A stretch of DNA of 64,000 nucleotides from Microbacterium sp. LWS13-1.2. Its GTDB lineage: Bacteria; Actinomycetota; Actinomycetes; Actinomycetales; Microbacteriaceae. The DNA lies in assembly GCF_040144835.1 (NCBI RefSeq), contig NZ_CP151632.1, positions 682,001 to 746,000 on the forward strand, read 5' to 3'. Of this stretch, positions 55,738-64,000 are shown one piece after another. Position 1 is the first letter of the stretch. Each line of letters opens with the position of its first letter. The position numbers and the translations under genes were made by a program. The notes beneath the pieces are model-generated. The model saw nothing but the letters and a program-made list of their open reading frames with translations, was not told the DNA's origin and made no database searches.

Positions 55738-55783
55738 ACAGAAGAGAAGAGCGGATGCCTCGGCATCCGCTCTTCTCTTCTGT
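55738..55783. terminator. Bidirectional terminator between pgl and rbpA
   Basis: A perfect inverted repeat with 22-bp arms (55738-55759 and 55762-55783). The left arm begins ACAGAAGAGAAGAGC; the right ends CTTCTCTTCTGT. The 2-nt centre implies a 4-nt effective loop. Confidence 0.9.
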
Positions 55784-55798
55784 GCTGTATGCGGCGCG

Positions 55799-56155
55799 TC
55801 AGCCCTGTCCGCGGCGCTCGCGGAGCTGCTTCAGGGCGTCGTCGAGGAGCGTCTCGGCTTCCTCTTCGGTGCGGCGCTCCTTCACGTACGCGAGGTGGGT
55901 CTTGTACGGCTCGGTCTTCGCGACGGCGGGAGGGTTCTCCTTGTCGCGCCCGGCCGGCAGGCCCGAGTGGGGCGAGTCGATCGTCTCGGGGATCTCCTCC
56001 TCGGGGATGCCCGCTGCGAAGTAGCGCACCGTCTCGTTGCCCAGGGCGTCCCAGTACGAGATGGCGATGCGGTCGGCGTGGAAGCCGTGGTCCTGCTCGC
56101 CCATCGGACCGGCACCGACGCGGGTGCCGCGGATCGCGTTGCCTCCGGTGGCCAT
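55799..56155 (-). CDS. rbpA: RNA polymerase-binding protein RbpA
   Basis: A 118-residue RbpA: N-terminal RGTRVGAGPMG, a core with HADRIAISYWDALGNET, and the C-terminal KTHLAYVKERRTEEEAETLL, the sigma-interacting helix. It contains no cysteine, so the zinc-binding site of Streptomyces RbpA is missing, as in some other family members. RbpA binds group 1 sigma factors and RNA polymerase and stabilises open complexes. The ATG overlaps the secG stop by one base. Confidence 0.93.
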   Translation of the reverse strand: MATGGNAIRGTRVGAGPMGEQDHGFHADRIAISYWDALGNETVRYFAAGIPEEEIPETIDSPHSGLPAGRDKENPPAVAKTEPYKTHLAYVKERRTEEEAETLLDDALKQLRERRGQG

Positions 56156-56403
56156 CAGATGGCCTGGAACTTCGTGATCAGGCCGAGCGCCACGATCGAT
56201 GCGAACCACACCAGGGCGAGGACCACCGTGAATCGGTTGAGGTTGCGCTCGGCGAGGCCCGAGGAGCCCATGGCCGAGGTCATGCCGCCGCCGAACATGT
56301 CGGACAGGCCGCCACCGCGCCCCTTGTGGAGCAGGATGAGGAGGGTCAGCAGGAGACTCGTGATGCCGAGAAGCACCTGCAGGACGAACTCGAGGATCTG
56401 CAC
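56155..56403 (-). CDS. secG: Preprotein translocase subunit SecG
   Basis: An 82-residue protein with two transmembrane helices (about residues 3-22 and 58-78) around a Gly-rich loop, LLHKGRGGGLSDMFGGG, the SecG hallmark. It is an accessory subunit of the SecYEG channel. The GTG start follows GAAAGG. It has its own TATACT promoter beyond the tpiA terminator. Confidence 0.94.
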   Translation of the reverse strand: MQILEFVLQVLLGITSLLLTLLILLHKGRGGGLSDMFGGGMTSAMGSSGLAERNLNRFTVVLALVWFASIVALGLITKFQAI

Positions 56404-56423
56404 AGTCGTAGAAGCCTTTCGCC

Positions 56424-56442
56424 GCGATCGTTCGCCGATCGC
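56424..56442. repeat. Hairpin in the secG leader
   Basis: 7-bp arms GCGATCG and CGATCGC around TTCGC, between the -10 box and the secG start. Its role is unknown. Confidence 0.4.
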
Positions 56443-56452
56443 ACAAGGGTCA

Positions 56453-56458
56453 AGTATA
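56453..56458 (-). promoter_or_regulatory. -10 element of secG-rbpA
   Basis: TATACT on the minus strand, immediately downstream of the tpiA terminator. Confidence 0.55.
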
Positions 56459-56466
56459 CGTGTACG

Positions 56467-56501
56467 CCGGCGGGCGGCGAGGAATCCTCGCCGCCCGCCG
56501 G
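56467..56501 (-). terminator. Terminator after tpiA
   Basis: A perfect 17-bp-arm GC-rich inverted repeat (56467-56483 and 56485-56501), 8 bp after the tpiA stop. It separates the glycolytic operon from secG. Confidence 0.85.
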
Positions 56502-56508
56502 TCAGCGC

Positions 56509-57330
56509 TCAGACGCCGACGTGCTTCTGGTAGCGGATGATCGCGGCGAACTCGTCGACGACGAGGCTCGCACCGCCGACCAGCGCACCGTCGACATCGG
56601 GCTCGCGCATGAAGCTGGCGATGTTCGCGGCCTTCACCGAGCCGCCGTACAGAACCCGTGTGCGGGCCGCGGCATCCGCTCCGAGCTTGTCGGCGATGAC
56701 CTCGCGAAGCTTGGCGCACACCTCCTGGGCCTGCTCGGGCGTCGCCGCCTGGCCGGATCCGATCGCCCACACGGGCTCGTAGGCCACGACGATGTCGGCA
56801 TCCGCCTTCACGCCTTCGAGTGCGGCCTGGAGCTGACCGACCGGTACGGCGCTCGCACCGTGCTTCTCGAGGTCGTCGGCGGTCTCGCCCACGCAGATCA
56901 CGGGAACCAGCCCGTGCTTCAGCGCCGCTTGCACCTTCGCGGCGACGATGTCGTCGCCCTCGTGGTGGTATTCGCGACGCTCGGAGTGGCCGATGATCAC
57001 GTAGCGGTTGTCGAGCTTCGCGAGGAACGCGCCCGAGACCTCGCCCGTGTACGCGCCGGAGTCGTGCGACGAGATGTCCTGTGCACCGAGCGCGAACGGG
57101 ATCTTGTCGGCGTCGAGAAGGGTCTGCACCGTGCGGAGATCGGTGAAGGGCGGGAAGACCGCCACCTCGACCGAGCCGTCCTCGTGCTTCGCGTCCTTGA
57201 GCGTCCAGTGCAGCTTCTGGACGAACGCGACCGCCTGCAGGTGGTCGAGGTTCATCTTCCAGTTGCCGGCGATGAGCGGGGTACGCCTGGTCTGCGCAGC
57301 AGCCGTTGAACCAGCGCTGTCTACTGCCAT
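56509..57330 (-). CDS. tpiA: Triose-phosphate isomerase
   Basis: A 273-residue TIM barrel: AGNWKMN, the catalytic His in VIIGHSERR, the catalytic Glu in [10 protein letters not shown], and the phosphate loop VLYGGSVK. The N-terminal 15 residues precede the usual start and overlap the pgk stop by 10 bp. It interconverts the two triose phosphates. Confidence 0.96.
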   Translation of the reverse strand: MAVDSAGSTAAAQTRRTPLIAGNWKMNLDHLQAVAFVQKLHWTLKDAKHEDGSVEVAVFPPFTDLRTVQTLLDADKIPFALGAQDISSHDSGAYTGEVSGAFLAKLDNRYVIIGHSERREYHHEGDDIVAAKVQAALKHGLVPVICVGETADDLEKHGASAVPVGQLQAALEGVKADADIVVAYEPVWAIGSGQAATPEQAQEVCAKLREVIADKLGADAAARTRVLYGGSVKAANIASFMREPDVDGALVGGASLVVDEFAAIIRYQKHVGV

Positions 57331-58535
57331 CCGAGGACCTCCAGTCCGGGGAGCTTCTTGCCCTCGAGGAACTCGAGGCTGGCGCCGCCGCCGGTCGAGA
57401 TGTGACCGAAGGCGTCGTCGGCGAACCCGAGCTGGCGGACCGCCGCGGCGGAGTCGCCTCCGCCGACGACCGACAGACCGTCGACCTCGGTGAGCGCCTG
57501 CGCGACGGCCTTGGTCCCGGCCGCGAACGGCGCGAGCTCGAACACGCCCATCGGGCCGTTCCAGAACACCGTCTTCGAGCCGCGGACGAGCTCGGCGAAC
57601 CGCGCTGCAGTGTCGGGCCCAATGTCCAGGCCCAGCCCGGAGGCGCCGAACGGCGTCTCCTCGATCTGATCCGCGCGCGTCACCACGTGCTCCGCGTCGG
57701 CTCCGAACTTCGAGGCGACGACCACGTCGGTCGGCAGCACGAGCTCGACGCCCGACTCCTCCGCGCGGCGCATGTACTCGCGGACGGTGTCGAGCTGGTC
57801 TGCCTCGAGCAGGCTCGAGCCGACCTTGTGGCCCTGGGCGGCGAGGAACGTGAAGAGCATTCCGCCGCCGATGAGCAGCCGGTCGACGCGCGGCAGCAGG
57901 TGCGAGATGACACCCAGCTTGTCGCTGACCTTCGAGCCTCCGAGGACGACCGTGTAGGGCCGCTCCGGGCTCTCGGTGAGCCGGTCCAGGACGTCCAGCT
58001 CGGTCGCGATGAGCAGACCCGCCGCGGACGGCAGGATCTCGGCGAGCTCGTACACCGACGCCTGCTTGCGGTGCACGACGCCGAAGCCGTCCGAGACGAG
58101 TGCGTCGCCGAGTGCGGCGAGCTGTTCGGCGAACGCTCGGCGCTCCCCCTCGTCCTTCGCGGTCTCCCCCGGGTTGAACCGGAGGTTCTCAATCACCGCG
58201 ACGTCGCCGTCCTCGAGGGCCAGGACGGCCTCCTGAGCGGACTCGCCGACGGTGTCGCGGGCGAAAGCGACGGGCTTGCCGAGCAGCTCCGACAGGCGCT
58301 GCGCGACCGGCGCGAGGCTGTACTTCGCATCGGGAGCCCCGTCGGGGCGACCAAGGTGCGAGCAGACGACGAGGCGTGCGCCCTGATTGATCAGGGCGTT
58401 GAGCGTGGGGAGCGTGGCCCGCACACGGCCGTCGTCCGTGATGATCCCGTCCTTGAGAGGGACGTTGAGATCAGCACGGATGATGACGCGCTTGCCGGCC
58501 AGCGAACCCAGCGAATCGAGGGTGCGCAGAGCCAT
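57321..58535 (-). CDS. pgk: Phosphoglycerate kinase
   Basis: A 404-residue kinase with [32 protein letters not shown] and the C-terminal VGGGDSAAA motif. It makes ATP from 1,3-bisphosphoglycerate. The ATG lies 8 bp after the gap stop, and the gene overlaps tpiA at its 3' end. Confidence 0.96.
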   Translation of the reverse strand: MALRTLDSLGSLAGKRVIIRADLNVPLKDGIITDDGRVRATLPTLNALINQGARLVVCSHLGRPDGAPDAKYSLAPVAQRLSELLGKPVAFARDTVGESAQEAVLALEDGDVAVIENLRFNPGETAKDEGERRAFAEQLAALGDALVSDGFGVVHRKQASVYELAEILPSAAGLLIATELDVLDRLTESPERPYTVVLGGSKVSDKLGVISHLLPRVDRLLIGGGMLFTFLAAQGHKVGSSLLEADQLDTVREYMRRAEESGVELVLPTDVVVASKFGADAEHVVTRADQIEETPFGASGLGLDIGPDTAARFAELVRGSKTVFWNGPMGVFELAPFAAGTKAVAQALTEVDGLSVVGGGDSAAAVRQLGFADDAFGHISTGGGASLEFLEGKKLPGLEVLGWQ

Positions 58536-58543
58536 GGCGGTGG

Positions 58544-59656
<1,113 letters not shown>

Positions 59657-60283
59657 TTATGACAGTACCAGCAGGCCCGAGGTCTTCTGGCGGGCGGCGT
59701 CGAGGCGCTGCGCCACGTTCTGCCAGTTCGCGATGTTCCAGACAGCCTTCACGTAGTCGGCCTTGACGTTGAGGTAGTCGAGGTAGAAGGCGTGCTCCCA
59801 CATGTCGAGCTGGAACACCGGGATCGTGCCCTGTGCGGTATTGCTCTGCTGGTCGAACAGCTGCTGGATGATGAGCTGCTCGCCGATCGGGTCCCAGCTG
59901 AGGACGGCCCAGCCGGAGCCCTGAATGCCGGTCGCGGCGGCGGTGAAGTGCGCCTGGAACTTGTCGAAGCCGCCGAAGAACTCGTCGATCGCGGCGCGCA
60001 GCTCGCCCTCGGGCTCTCCGCCGCCCTCGGGCGACAGGTTGGTCCAGAAGATCGAGTGGTTGACGTGACCGCCGAGGTTGAACGCGAGGTCCTTCTCGAG
60101 CTTGTTCACGTTGGCCAGGTTGCCGGTCTCACGCGCCTCGGCCAGCTGCTCCAGCGCGGTGTTCGCGCCGGTGACGTACGCCTGGTGGTGCTTGCTGTGG
60201 TGCAGCTCCATGATCTTGCCGCTGATGTGCGGCTCGAGGGCGGCGTAGTCGTAAGGGAGGTCGGGCAAGGTGTACTTCGCCAT
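59657..60283 (-). CDS. sodA: Superoxide dismutase (Fe/Mn family)
   Basis: A 208-residue Fe/Mn dismutase: N-terminal LPDLPYDYAALEPHIS, metal ligands in MELHHSKHH, NHSIFW, and DMWEHAFYLDY. The Gly-Gln pattern AATGIQGSGWAVL resembles Mn or cambialistic enzymes. No signal peptide. It has its own terminator, so it is probably a single-gene unit inserted between whiA and gap. Confidence 0.95.
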   Translation of the reverse strand: MAKYTLPDLPYDYAALEPHISGKIMELHHSKHHQAYVTGANTALEQLAEARETGNLANVNKLEKDLAFNLGGHVNHSIFWTNLSPEGGGEPEGELRAAIDEFFGGFDKFQAHFTAAATGIQGSGWAVLSWDPIGEQLIIQQLFDQQSNTAQGTIPVFQLDMWEHAFYLDYLNVKADYVKAVWNIANWQNVAQRLDAARQKTSGLLVLS

Positions 60284-60342
60284 GTTCTCTTCTTCCTGTC
60301 GGCGCGCGCCGAATTCCCCGGCGCAGCGAGGGTGACGGAATC

Positions 60343-60348
60343 ATCCTA
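60343..60348 (-). promoter_or_regulatory. Candidate -10 element of sodA
   Basis: TAGGAT on the minus strand, 59 bp upstream of the ATG. The rest of the 211-bp gap up to whiA shows only a weak 6-bp hairpin at 60474-60489 that could end whiA transcription. Confidence 0.35.
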
Positions 60349-60494
60349 CTGAGCGGCAACGCACGGGCGACGGGGTTGCTTCCCACTGTGACGTGTGGAA
60401 GACGGTCCCTGGTCTCCTCACGCATCGCTTCACGCTCCGCGGAGGCTCGGGCGTGCGCGGCCGGGCCGTGGCCCGCGGCATCAGCCGCGCAGGA

Positions 60495-61472
60495 TCAGTC
60501 CTCGATGCCGGCGGGGACGGCCGACTCGGTGCCGGGCAGACCCTCGGCCTCGGCCTTCTTGTCGGCCATCGCGAGGAGGCGACGGATGCGACCGGCGACC
60601 GCGTCCTTGGTCAGCGGCGGGTCGGCGTGATGGCCCAGTTCGTCGAGGCTCGCATCGCGGTGCGCGAGACGCAGGTCACCGGCCTGGCGGAGGTGCTCGG
60701 GCACCTCGTCGCCGAGGATCGCGAGCGCACGCTCGACGCGCGCGCAGGCGGCGACGGCGGCCTGCGCCGAGCGACGGAGGTTCGCGTCATCGAAGTTCAC
60801 GAGCCGGTTGACGCCCGCACGCACCTCGCGGCGCTGACGCATCTGGTCCCAGTCGGCCGCCGCGCGCATGGCGCCCATCGCGGCCAGGGCCGCGCGGATC
60901 GCCTCACCCTCGCGCACGACGACGCGCGGGATGCCGCGCACCTCGCGGGCCTTGCCGGCGATGCCGAGACGGTGCGCGGCGCCCACCAGGGCCATCGCGG
61001 CCTCGGAGGACGGGCAGGTGATCTCCAGCGCGGCGGAGCGACCCGGGTCGGTGAGCGTTCCGGCCGCCAGGAACGCGCCGCGCCAGATCGCGGCGAGATC
61101 CCCGCGTGAGCCCGTCGTGAGCTTGTTGGGAAGCCCGCGCACGGGACGGCGCCGCTGGTCGAGGAGGCCGGTCTGGCGGGCGAGGGTCTCGCCGCCCTCG
61201 ATCACGCGCACCGCGTAGTGGCTGCCCGTGCGGGCACCGGAGCCCTGCACGTGCACGAGTTCCGGGCGCACGCCGTAAAGCTCGACGAGGTCGCGCGCGG
61301 TGCGCCGGGCGAGGATGTCGGAATCGAGTTCGGCCTCGACCGCGACGCGGTTCGCGATCGAGTGCAGGCCGCCCGAGAATCGCAGCAGCGACGTGAGCTC
61401 GGCGACCCGTGCGGTCGGGCGCGGGTCTCGCACGGTGATCAGCTCGGCCTTCACGTCAGCGGTCAGCGACAC
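60495..61472 (-). CDS. whiA: DNA-binding protein WhiA
   Basis: A 325-residue WhiA. The N-terminal degenerate LAGLIDADG homing-endonuclease-like domain includes [13 protein letters not shown]; the C-terminal helix-turn-helix has [36 protein letters not shown] sequence. It regulates cell division or sporulation genes in actinobacteria, working with WhiB in Streptomyces. The GTG follows AAGGAG. Downstream of rapZ as usual, but no yvcK gene lies between. Confidence 0.95.
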   Translation of the reverse strand: MSLTADVKAELITVRDPRPTARVAELTSLLRFSGGLHSIANRVAVEAELDSDILARRTARDLVELYGVRPELVHVQGSGARTGSHYAVRVIEGGETLARQTGLLDQRRRPVRGLPNKLTTGSRGDLAAIWRGAFLAAGTLTDPGRSAALEITCPSSEAAMALVGAAHRLGIAGKAREVRGIPRVVVREGEAIRAALAAMGAMRAAADWDQMRQRREVRAGVNRLVNFDDANLRRSAQAAVAACARVERALAILGDEVPEHLRQAGDLRLAHRDASLDELGHHADPPLTKDAVAGRIRRLLAMADKKAEAEGLPGTESAVPAGIED

Positions 61473-61533
61473 GGGACTCCTTCGCGGGTCTTTCGGGAAC
61501 GACCCTCCACCCTACCGGCCGGGACGCGCCTCA

Positions 61534-62415
61534 TCACTCCCGACCGAGGTCGCGATGCGTCACACGGACCGCCACGCCGGGCACCGCCGCGAGGCGCTCC
61601 GCGAGCTCGCGGACCATCACCACCGAGCGGTGCTTGCCGCCGGTGCAGCCCACGGCGACGACCGAGTGGCTCTTGTTCTCGCGCTGATACCCCTCGAGCA
61701 CCGGGCGCAGCGCCGCGCTGTACGCCTCCAGGAACTCGGCCGCGCCGGTCTGGGCCAGCACGTACTCGCGCACCTCGGCGTCCTCGCCGGTGAACGGGCG
61801 GAGCCGCTCGTCCCAGAACGGGTTCGGCAGGAATCGCATGTCGGCCACGAGGTCGGCGTCGGGCGGCAGCCCGTACTTGAAGCCGAAGCTCTGCAGGGTG
61901 AGCGTGTGCCGCGCGGACCCCTCCTCGGTGAAGAGATCGGCGACCTTGGTGGCGAGCTGGTGGATGTTGTACGACGACGTGTCGATGATGACGTCGGCAC
62001 CCTCGCGGACGGCCGCGAGACGCGCACGCTCCCGGCGGATGCCGTCGAGGATGGTCCCCTCGCCCTGCAGCGGGTGCGGGCGCCGCACCGCCTCGAACCG
62101 GCGCACGAGCACATCGTCGGAGGCGTCGAGGAACATGACCCGGATCTGCCGGCGCTCGCGAAGCGCCCGCATCGCATCGGGAAGGTCGGAGAAGAGGTCG
62201 CGGCCACGCACGTCGACGACGACGGCGACCCTCGGCAGCACTCCCCCGGCGAGCTCGGTGAGGTCGAGGAGCGGCTTCAGCATCTGCGGCGGCAGATTGT
62301 CGACCACGTACCAGTCGAGGTCCTCCAGCGAGTTCGCCGCGGTCGATCTTCCGGCGCCCGACATGCCCGTGACGATCAGCACTTCTCCGACGTCGTGACG
62401 CGTCGCCTCGCCCAT
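61534..62415 (-). CDS. rapZ: RNase adapter protein RapZ / nucleotide-binding protein
   Basis: A 293-residue RapZ (YvcJ) family protein. The P-loop is GMSGAGRST at residues 17-25, where Arg replaces the usual Lys. Also seen are DNLPP, a C-terminal FGFKYGLP, and CTGGKHRSV. In E. coli RapZ controls glmS through RNase E; in Gram-positives it binds nucleotides and its role is less clear. It starts 22 bp after the uvrC stop. Confidence 0.94.
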   Translation of the reverse strand: MGEATRHDVGEVLIVTGMSGAGRSTAANSLEDLDWYVVDNLPPQMLKPLLDLTELAGGVLPRVAVVVDVRGRDLFSDLPDAMRALRERRQIRVMFLDASDDVLVRRFEAVRRPHPLQGEGTILDGIRRERARLAAVREGADVIIDTSSYNIHQLATKVADLFTEEGSARHTLTLQSFGFKYGLPPDADLVADMRFLPNPFWDERLRPFTGEDAEVREYVLAQTGAAEFLEAYSAALRPVLEGYQRENKSHSVVAVGCTGGKHRSVVMVRELAERLAAVPGVAVRVTHRDLGRE

Positions 62416-62437
62416 GACCACCCCCGTCGAGCCCAGC

Positions 62438-64000
62438 CTACCCACTGGTGACGGGCGCGGGCTCCGCGAGGTGCGAGTGAATCGCCGCGGCGAGCTTCGG
62501 GCCGACGCCCGGGAGCTCGGCGATCTCTTCGGGGGTCGCCTTGCGCAGCGCCGACACCGATCCGAAGTGACGCAGCAGCGCCTTGATGCGGGCCTCGCCG
62601 AGACCCGGCACCTCGGCCAGCACGCTCTGGATGTCGCGGCGCCGCCGCTTGCGCTGGTGGGTGATCGCGAAGCGGTGGGCCTCGTCGCGCAGACGCTGCA
62701 GCAGGTAGAGCGCCTCGGAGGTGCGGGGCAGGATGACCGGGTACTCCTCCCCCGGCAGCCACACCTCTTCGAGGCGCTTGGCGATGCCGCACAACGCGAT
62801 CTCCTCGTGGCCCGCATCACGGAGTGCGCGGGCCGCCGCTTCCACCTGCGGCTTGCCGCCGTCGACCACCAGCAGCTGCGGCCGGTAGGCGAAGCGCGGG
62901 CGCCGCCGCTCGGTGACGACGGTCTCGTCGGAGGTCACGTCGGGCACGAGCGGCGTGTCGTTCTCCTCCGGGCGGTCCAGGTAGGCGAGGCGCCGTGTGA
63001 GCACCTGGTAGAGCGAGTCGGTGTCGTCCGTGGTCTCGGCGACGCCGAACGAGCGGTACTGATCCTTGCGCGGCAGTCCGTCCTCGAAGACGACCATCGA
63101 GGCCACCACGTTGGTGCCGCTCAGGTGCGACACGTCGAAGCACTCGATGCGCAGCGGCGCCTCGGCGAGGTCGAGCGCTTCCTGCAGGTCGGTGAGCGCC
63201 TGGCTGCGGGCGACGTAGTCGCTGGTGCGCCGGGTCTTGTGGAGCATCAGCGCCTGCTGGGCGTTCAGCGTGGCGGTGCGCATGAGATCGGCCTTGCGGC
63301 CGCGCTGCGCCACCTGGATCGTCACGCCCTTGCCCCGCCGGGCGCGCAGCCACTCCTCGAGGTCGGCCGCGTCGTCCGGCATCGAGGGCACGAGCACCTG
63401 CTTCGGGATGTCGGCACCCGCCGCGTTGCCGTAGGTGCGCTGGATGACCTGGTCGACGAGATCGCCGTCGGAGATGTCGATCTCCTTCTCGATCGTCGTC
63501 GCGCGCACACCGCGCACGCGGCCACCGCGGATCACGAAGTGCTGCACCGTGGCGGCCAGCTCGTCCTCGGCGATGCCGAACAGGTCGGCGTCGGTGTCGG
63601 CGGCGAGCACGAGCGCGCTCTTGTTCAGCACCGCGTCGATGGAGTGGAGGCGGTCGCGGTAGACGGCGGCGGCCTCGTAGTCCATGGCCGCCGAGGCCTC
63701 GCGCATGCGCGCCGTCAGCTGCTTCGTGAAGCGCTGGTCGCCGCCGGACATGAAGGCGATGAAGTCGTCGACGATCGCGCGGTGCTCCTCGATCGTGACC
63801 TTCATCGAGCACGGTCCGCCGCAGCGCCCGATCTGGCCCGGGAAGCACGGACGGCCGCTCGCCATGGCCTTCTTGTACGACGAGTCGCTGCAGGTGCGGA
63901 TCGGGAAGACCTTGATCATCAGGTCGATCGTGTCGTGCACCGCCCACACCTTGGGGTACGGGCCGAAGTACTTGGCGCCCGGGATGCGGCGGTTGCGCGT
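62438..64000 (-). CDS. uvrC: Excinuclease ABC subunit C (partial, 5' end outside window)
   Basis: The visible 520 residues start at [16 protein letters not shown], in the GIY-YIG N-terminal nuclease region whose catalytic residues lie beyond the window. The Cys-rich [15 protein letters not shown] follows, then the UVR motif, the RNase H-like endonuclease domain with [12 protein letters not shown] and [10 protein letters not shown], and the C-terminal helix-hairpin-helix pair. It cuts DNA on both sides of UvrAB-marked lesions. First visible gene of the uvrC-rapZ-whiA group. Confidence 0.97.
   Translation of the reverse strand, partial: TRNRRIPGAKYFGPYPKVWAVHDTIDLMIKVFPIRTCSDSSYKKAMASGRPCFPGQIGRCGGPCSMKVTIEEHRAIVDDFIAFMSGGDQRFTKQLTARMREASAAMDYEAAAVYRDRLHSIDAVLNKSALVLAADTDADLFGIAEDELAATVQHFVIRGGRVRGVRATTIEKEIDISDGDLVDQVIQRTYGNAAGADIPKQVLVPSMPDDAADLEEWLRARRGKGVTIQVAQRGRKADLMRTATLNAQQALMLHKTRRTSDYVARSQALTDLQEALDLAEAPLRIECFDVSHLSGTNVVASMVVFEDGLPRKDQYRSFGVAETTDDTDSLYQVLTRRLAYLDRPEENDTPLVPDVTSDETVVTERRRPRFAYRPQLLVVDGGKPQVEAAARALRDAGHEEIALCGIAKRLEEVWLPGEEYPVILPRTSEALYLLQRLRDEAHRFAITHQRKRRRRDIQSVLAEVPGLGEARIKALLRHFGSVSALRKATPEEIAELPGVGPKLAAAIHSHLAEPAPVTSG

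Noticed and set aside
60301..60310. GGCGCGCGCC palindrome upstream of sodA as an operator
   Set aside because: A short pure-GC palindrome is expected by chance at this composition, and no second copy is seen.

Overview
The window is a contiguous, very GC-rich, gene-dense piece of an actinobacterial chromosome, most like Microbacterium or a close relative in Microbacteriaceae. The signs are: RbpA beside SecG; the uvrC-rapZ-whiA group next to gap-pgk-tpiA; a tkt-tal-pgi-zwf-opcA-pgl operon; GlgA/GlgM divergent from GlgC; a sufBD-ferredoxin-sufC-sufT operon; heme A synthesis genes ctaA and ctaB plus SURF1; and many GTG starts. It is almost entirely core metabolism. I see no prophage, complete transposon, CRISPR array, rRNA or tRNA, and no convincing unknown multi-gene system. 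The most interesting signals are regulatory: an RNA leader on rpmE that can hide its own ribosome binding site, paired operators, and a run of apparently leaderless promoters.

Layout. 1-6.8 kb: the end of a histidine phosphatase, then a minus-strand leucine/isovalerate degradation operon (acyl-CoA carboxylase beta, biotin carboxylase, acyl-CoA dehydrogenase, MaoC hydratase, CitE-like lyase) with a divergent TetR regulator and two operator palindromes. 7.5-13.5 kb: a Tat-exported phosphoesterase, then a branched-chain 2-oxoacid dehydrogenase operon (E1 alpha, E1 beta, E2) divergent from an Lrp-type regulator. 13.6-17.8 kb: two alpha/beta hydrolases, an EamA exporter divergent from a CGNR zinc-finger protein, and a DEDDh exonuclease. 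17.9-24.5 kb: Cys-less ribosomal protein L31, an orphan ABC ATPase, GlgA/GlgM, GlgC, SerB, a hydrolase, FabG and a DUF4190 protein. 24.5-32.6 kb: DUF3099, a small Cys/His protein, SURF1, an ABC-F ATPase, DedA, a two-component system, an acyltransferase and BioY.

32.7-37.7 kb: an iron-siderophore uptake operon (lipoprotein, two permeases, ATPase, siderophore-interacting reductase) behind two DtxR/IdeR-like boxes. 37.7-40.2 kb: an MFS transporter coupled to a MalY-type C-S lyase. 40.3-44.4 kb: the suf Fe-S assembly operon. 44.6-47.2 kb: heme A synthase, a small membrane protein and heme O synthase. 47.5-55.7 kb: the pentose phosphate operon on the plus strand. 55.8-64 kb, minus strand: rbpA-secG, tpiA-pgk-gap, sodA, whiA, rapZ and the 3' part of uvrC.

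Together the genes link branched-chain amino acid breakdown, carbon storage, glycolysis/NADPH supply, Fe-S and heme assembly for respiration, and iron uptake. Many neighbours are translationally coupled by ATGA or GTGA overlaps, and convergent genes are usually separated by long perfect hairpins.
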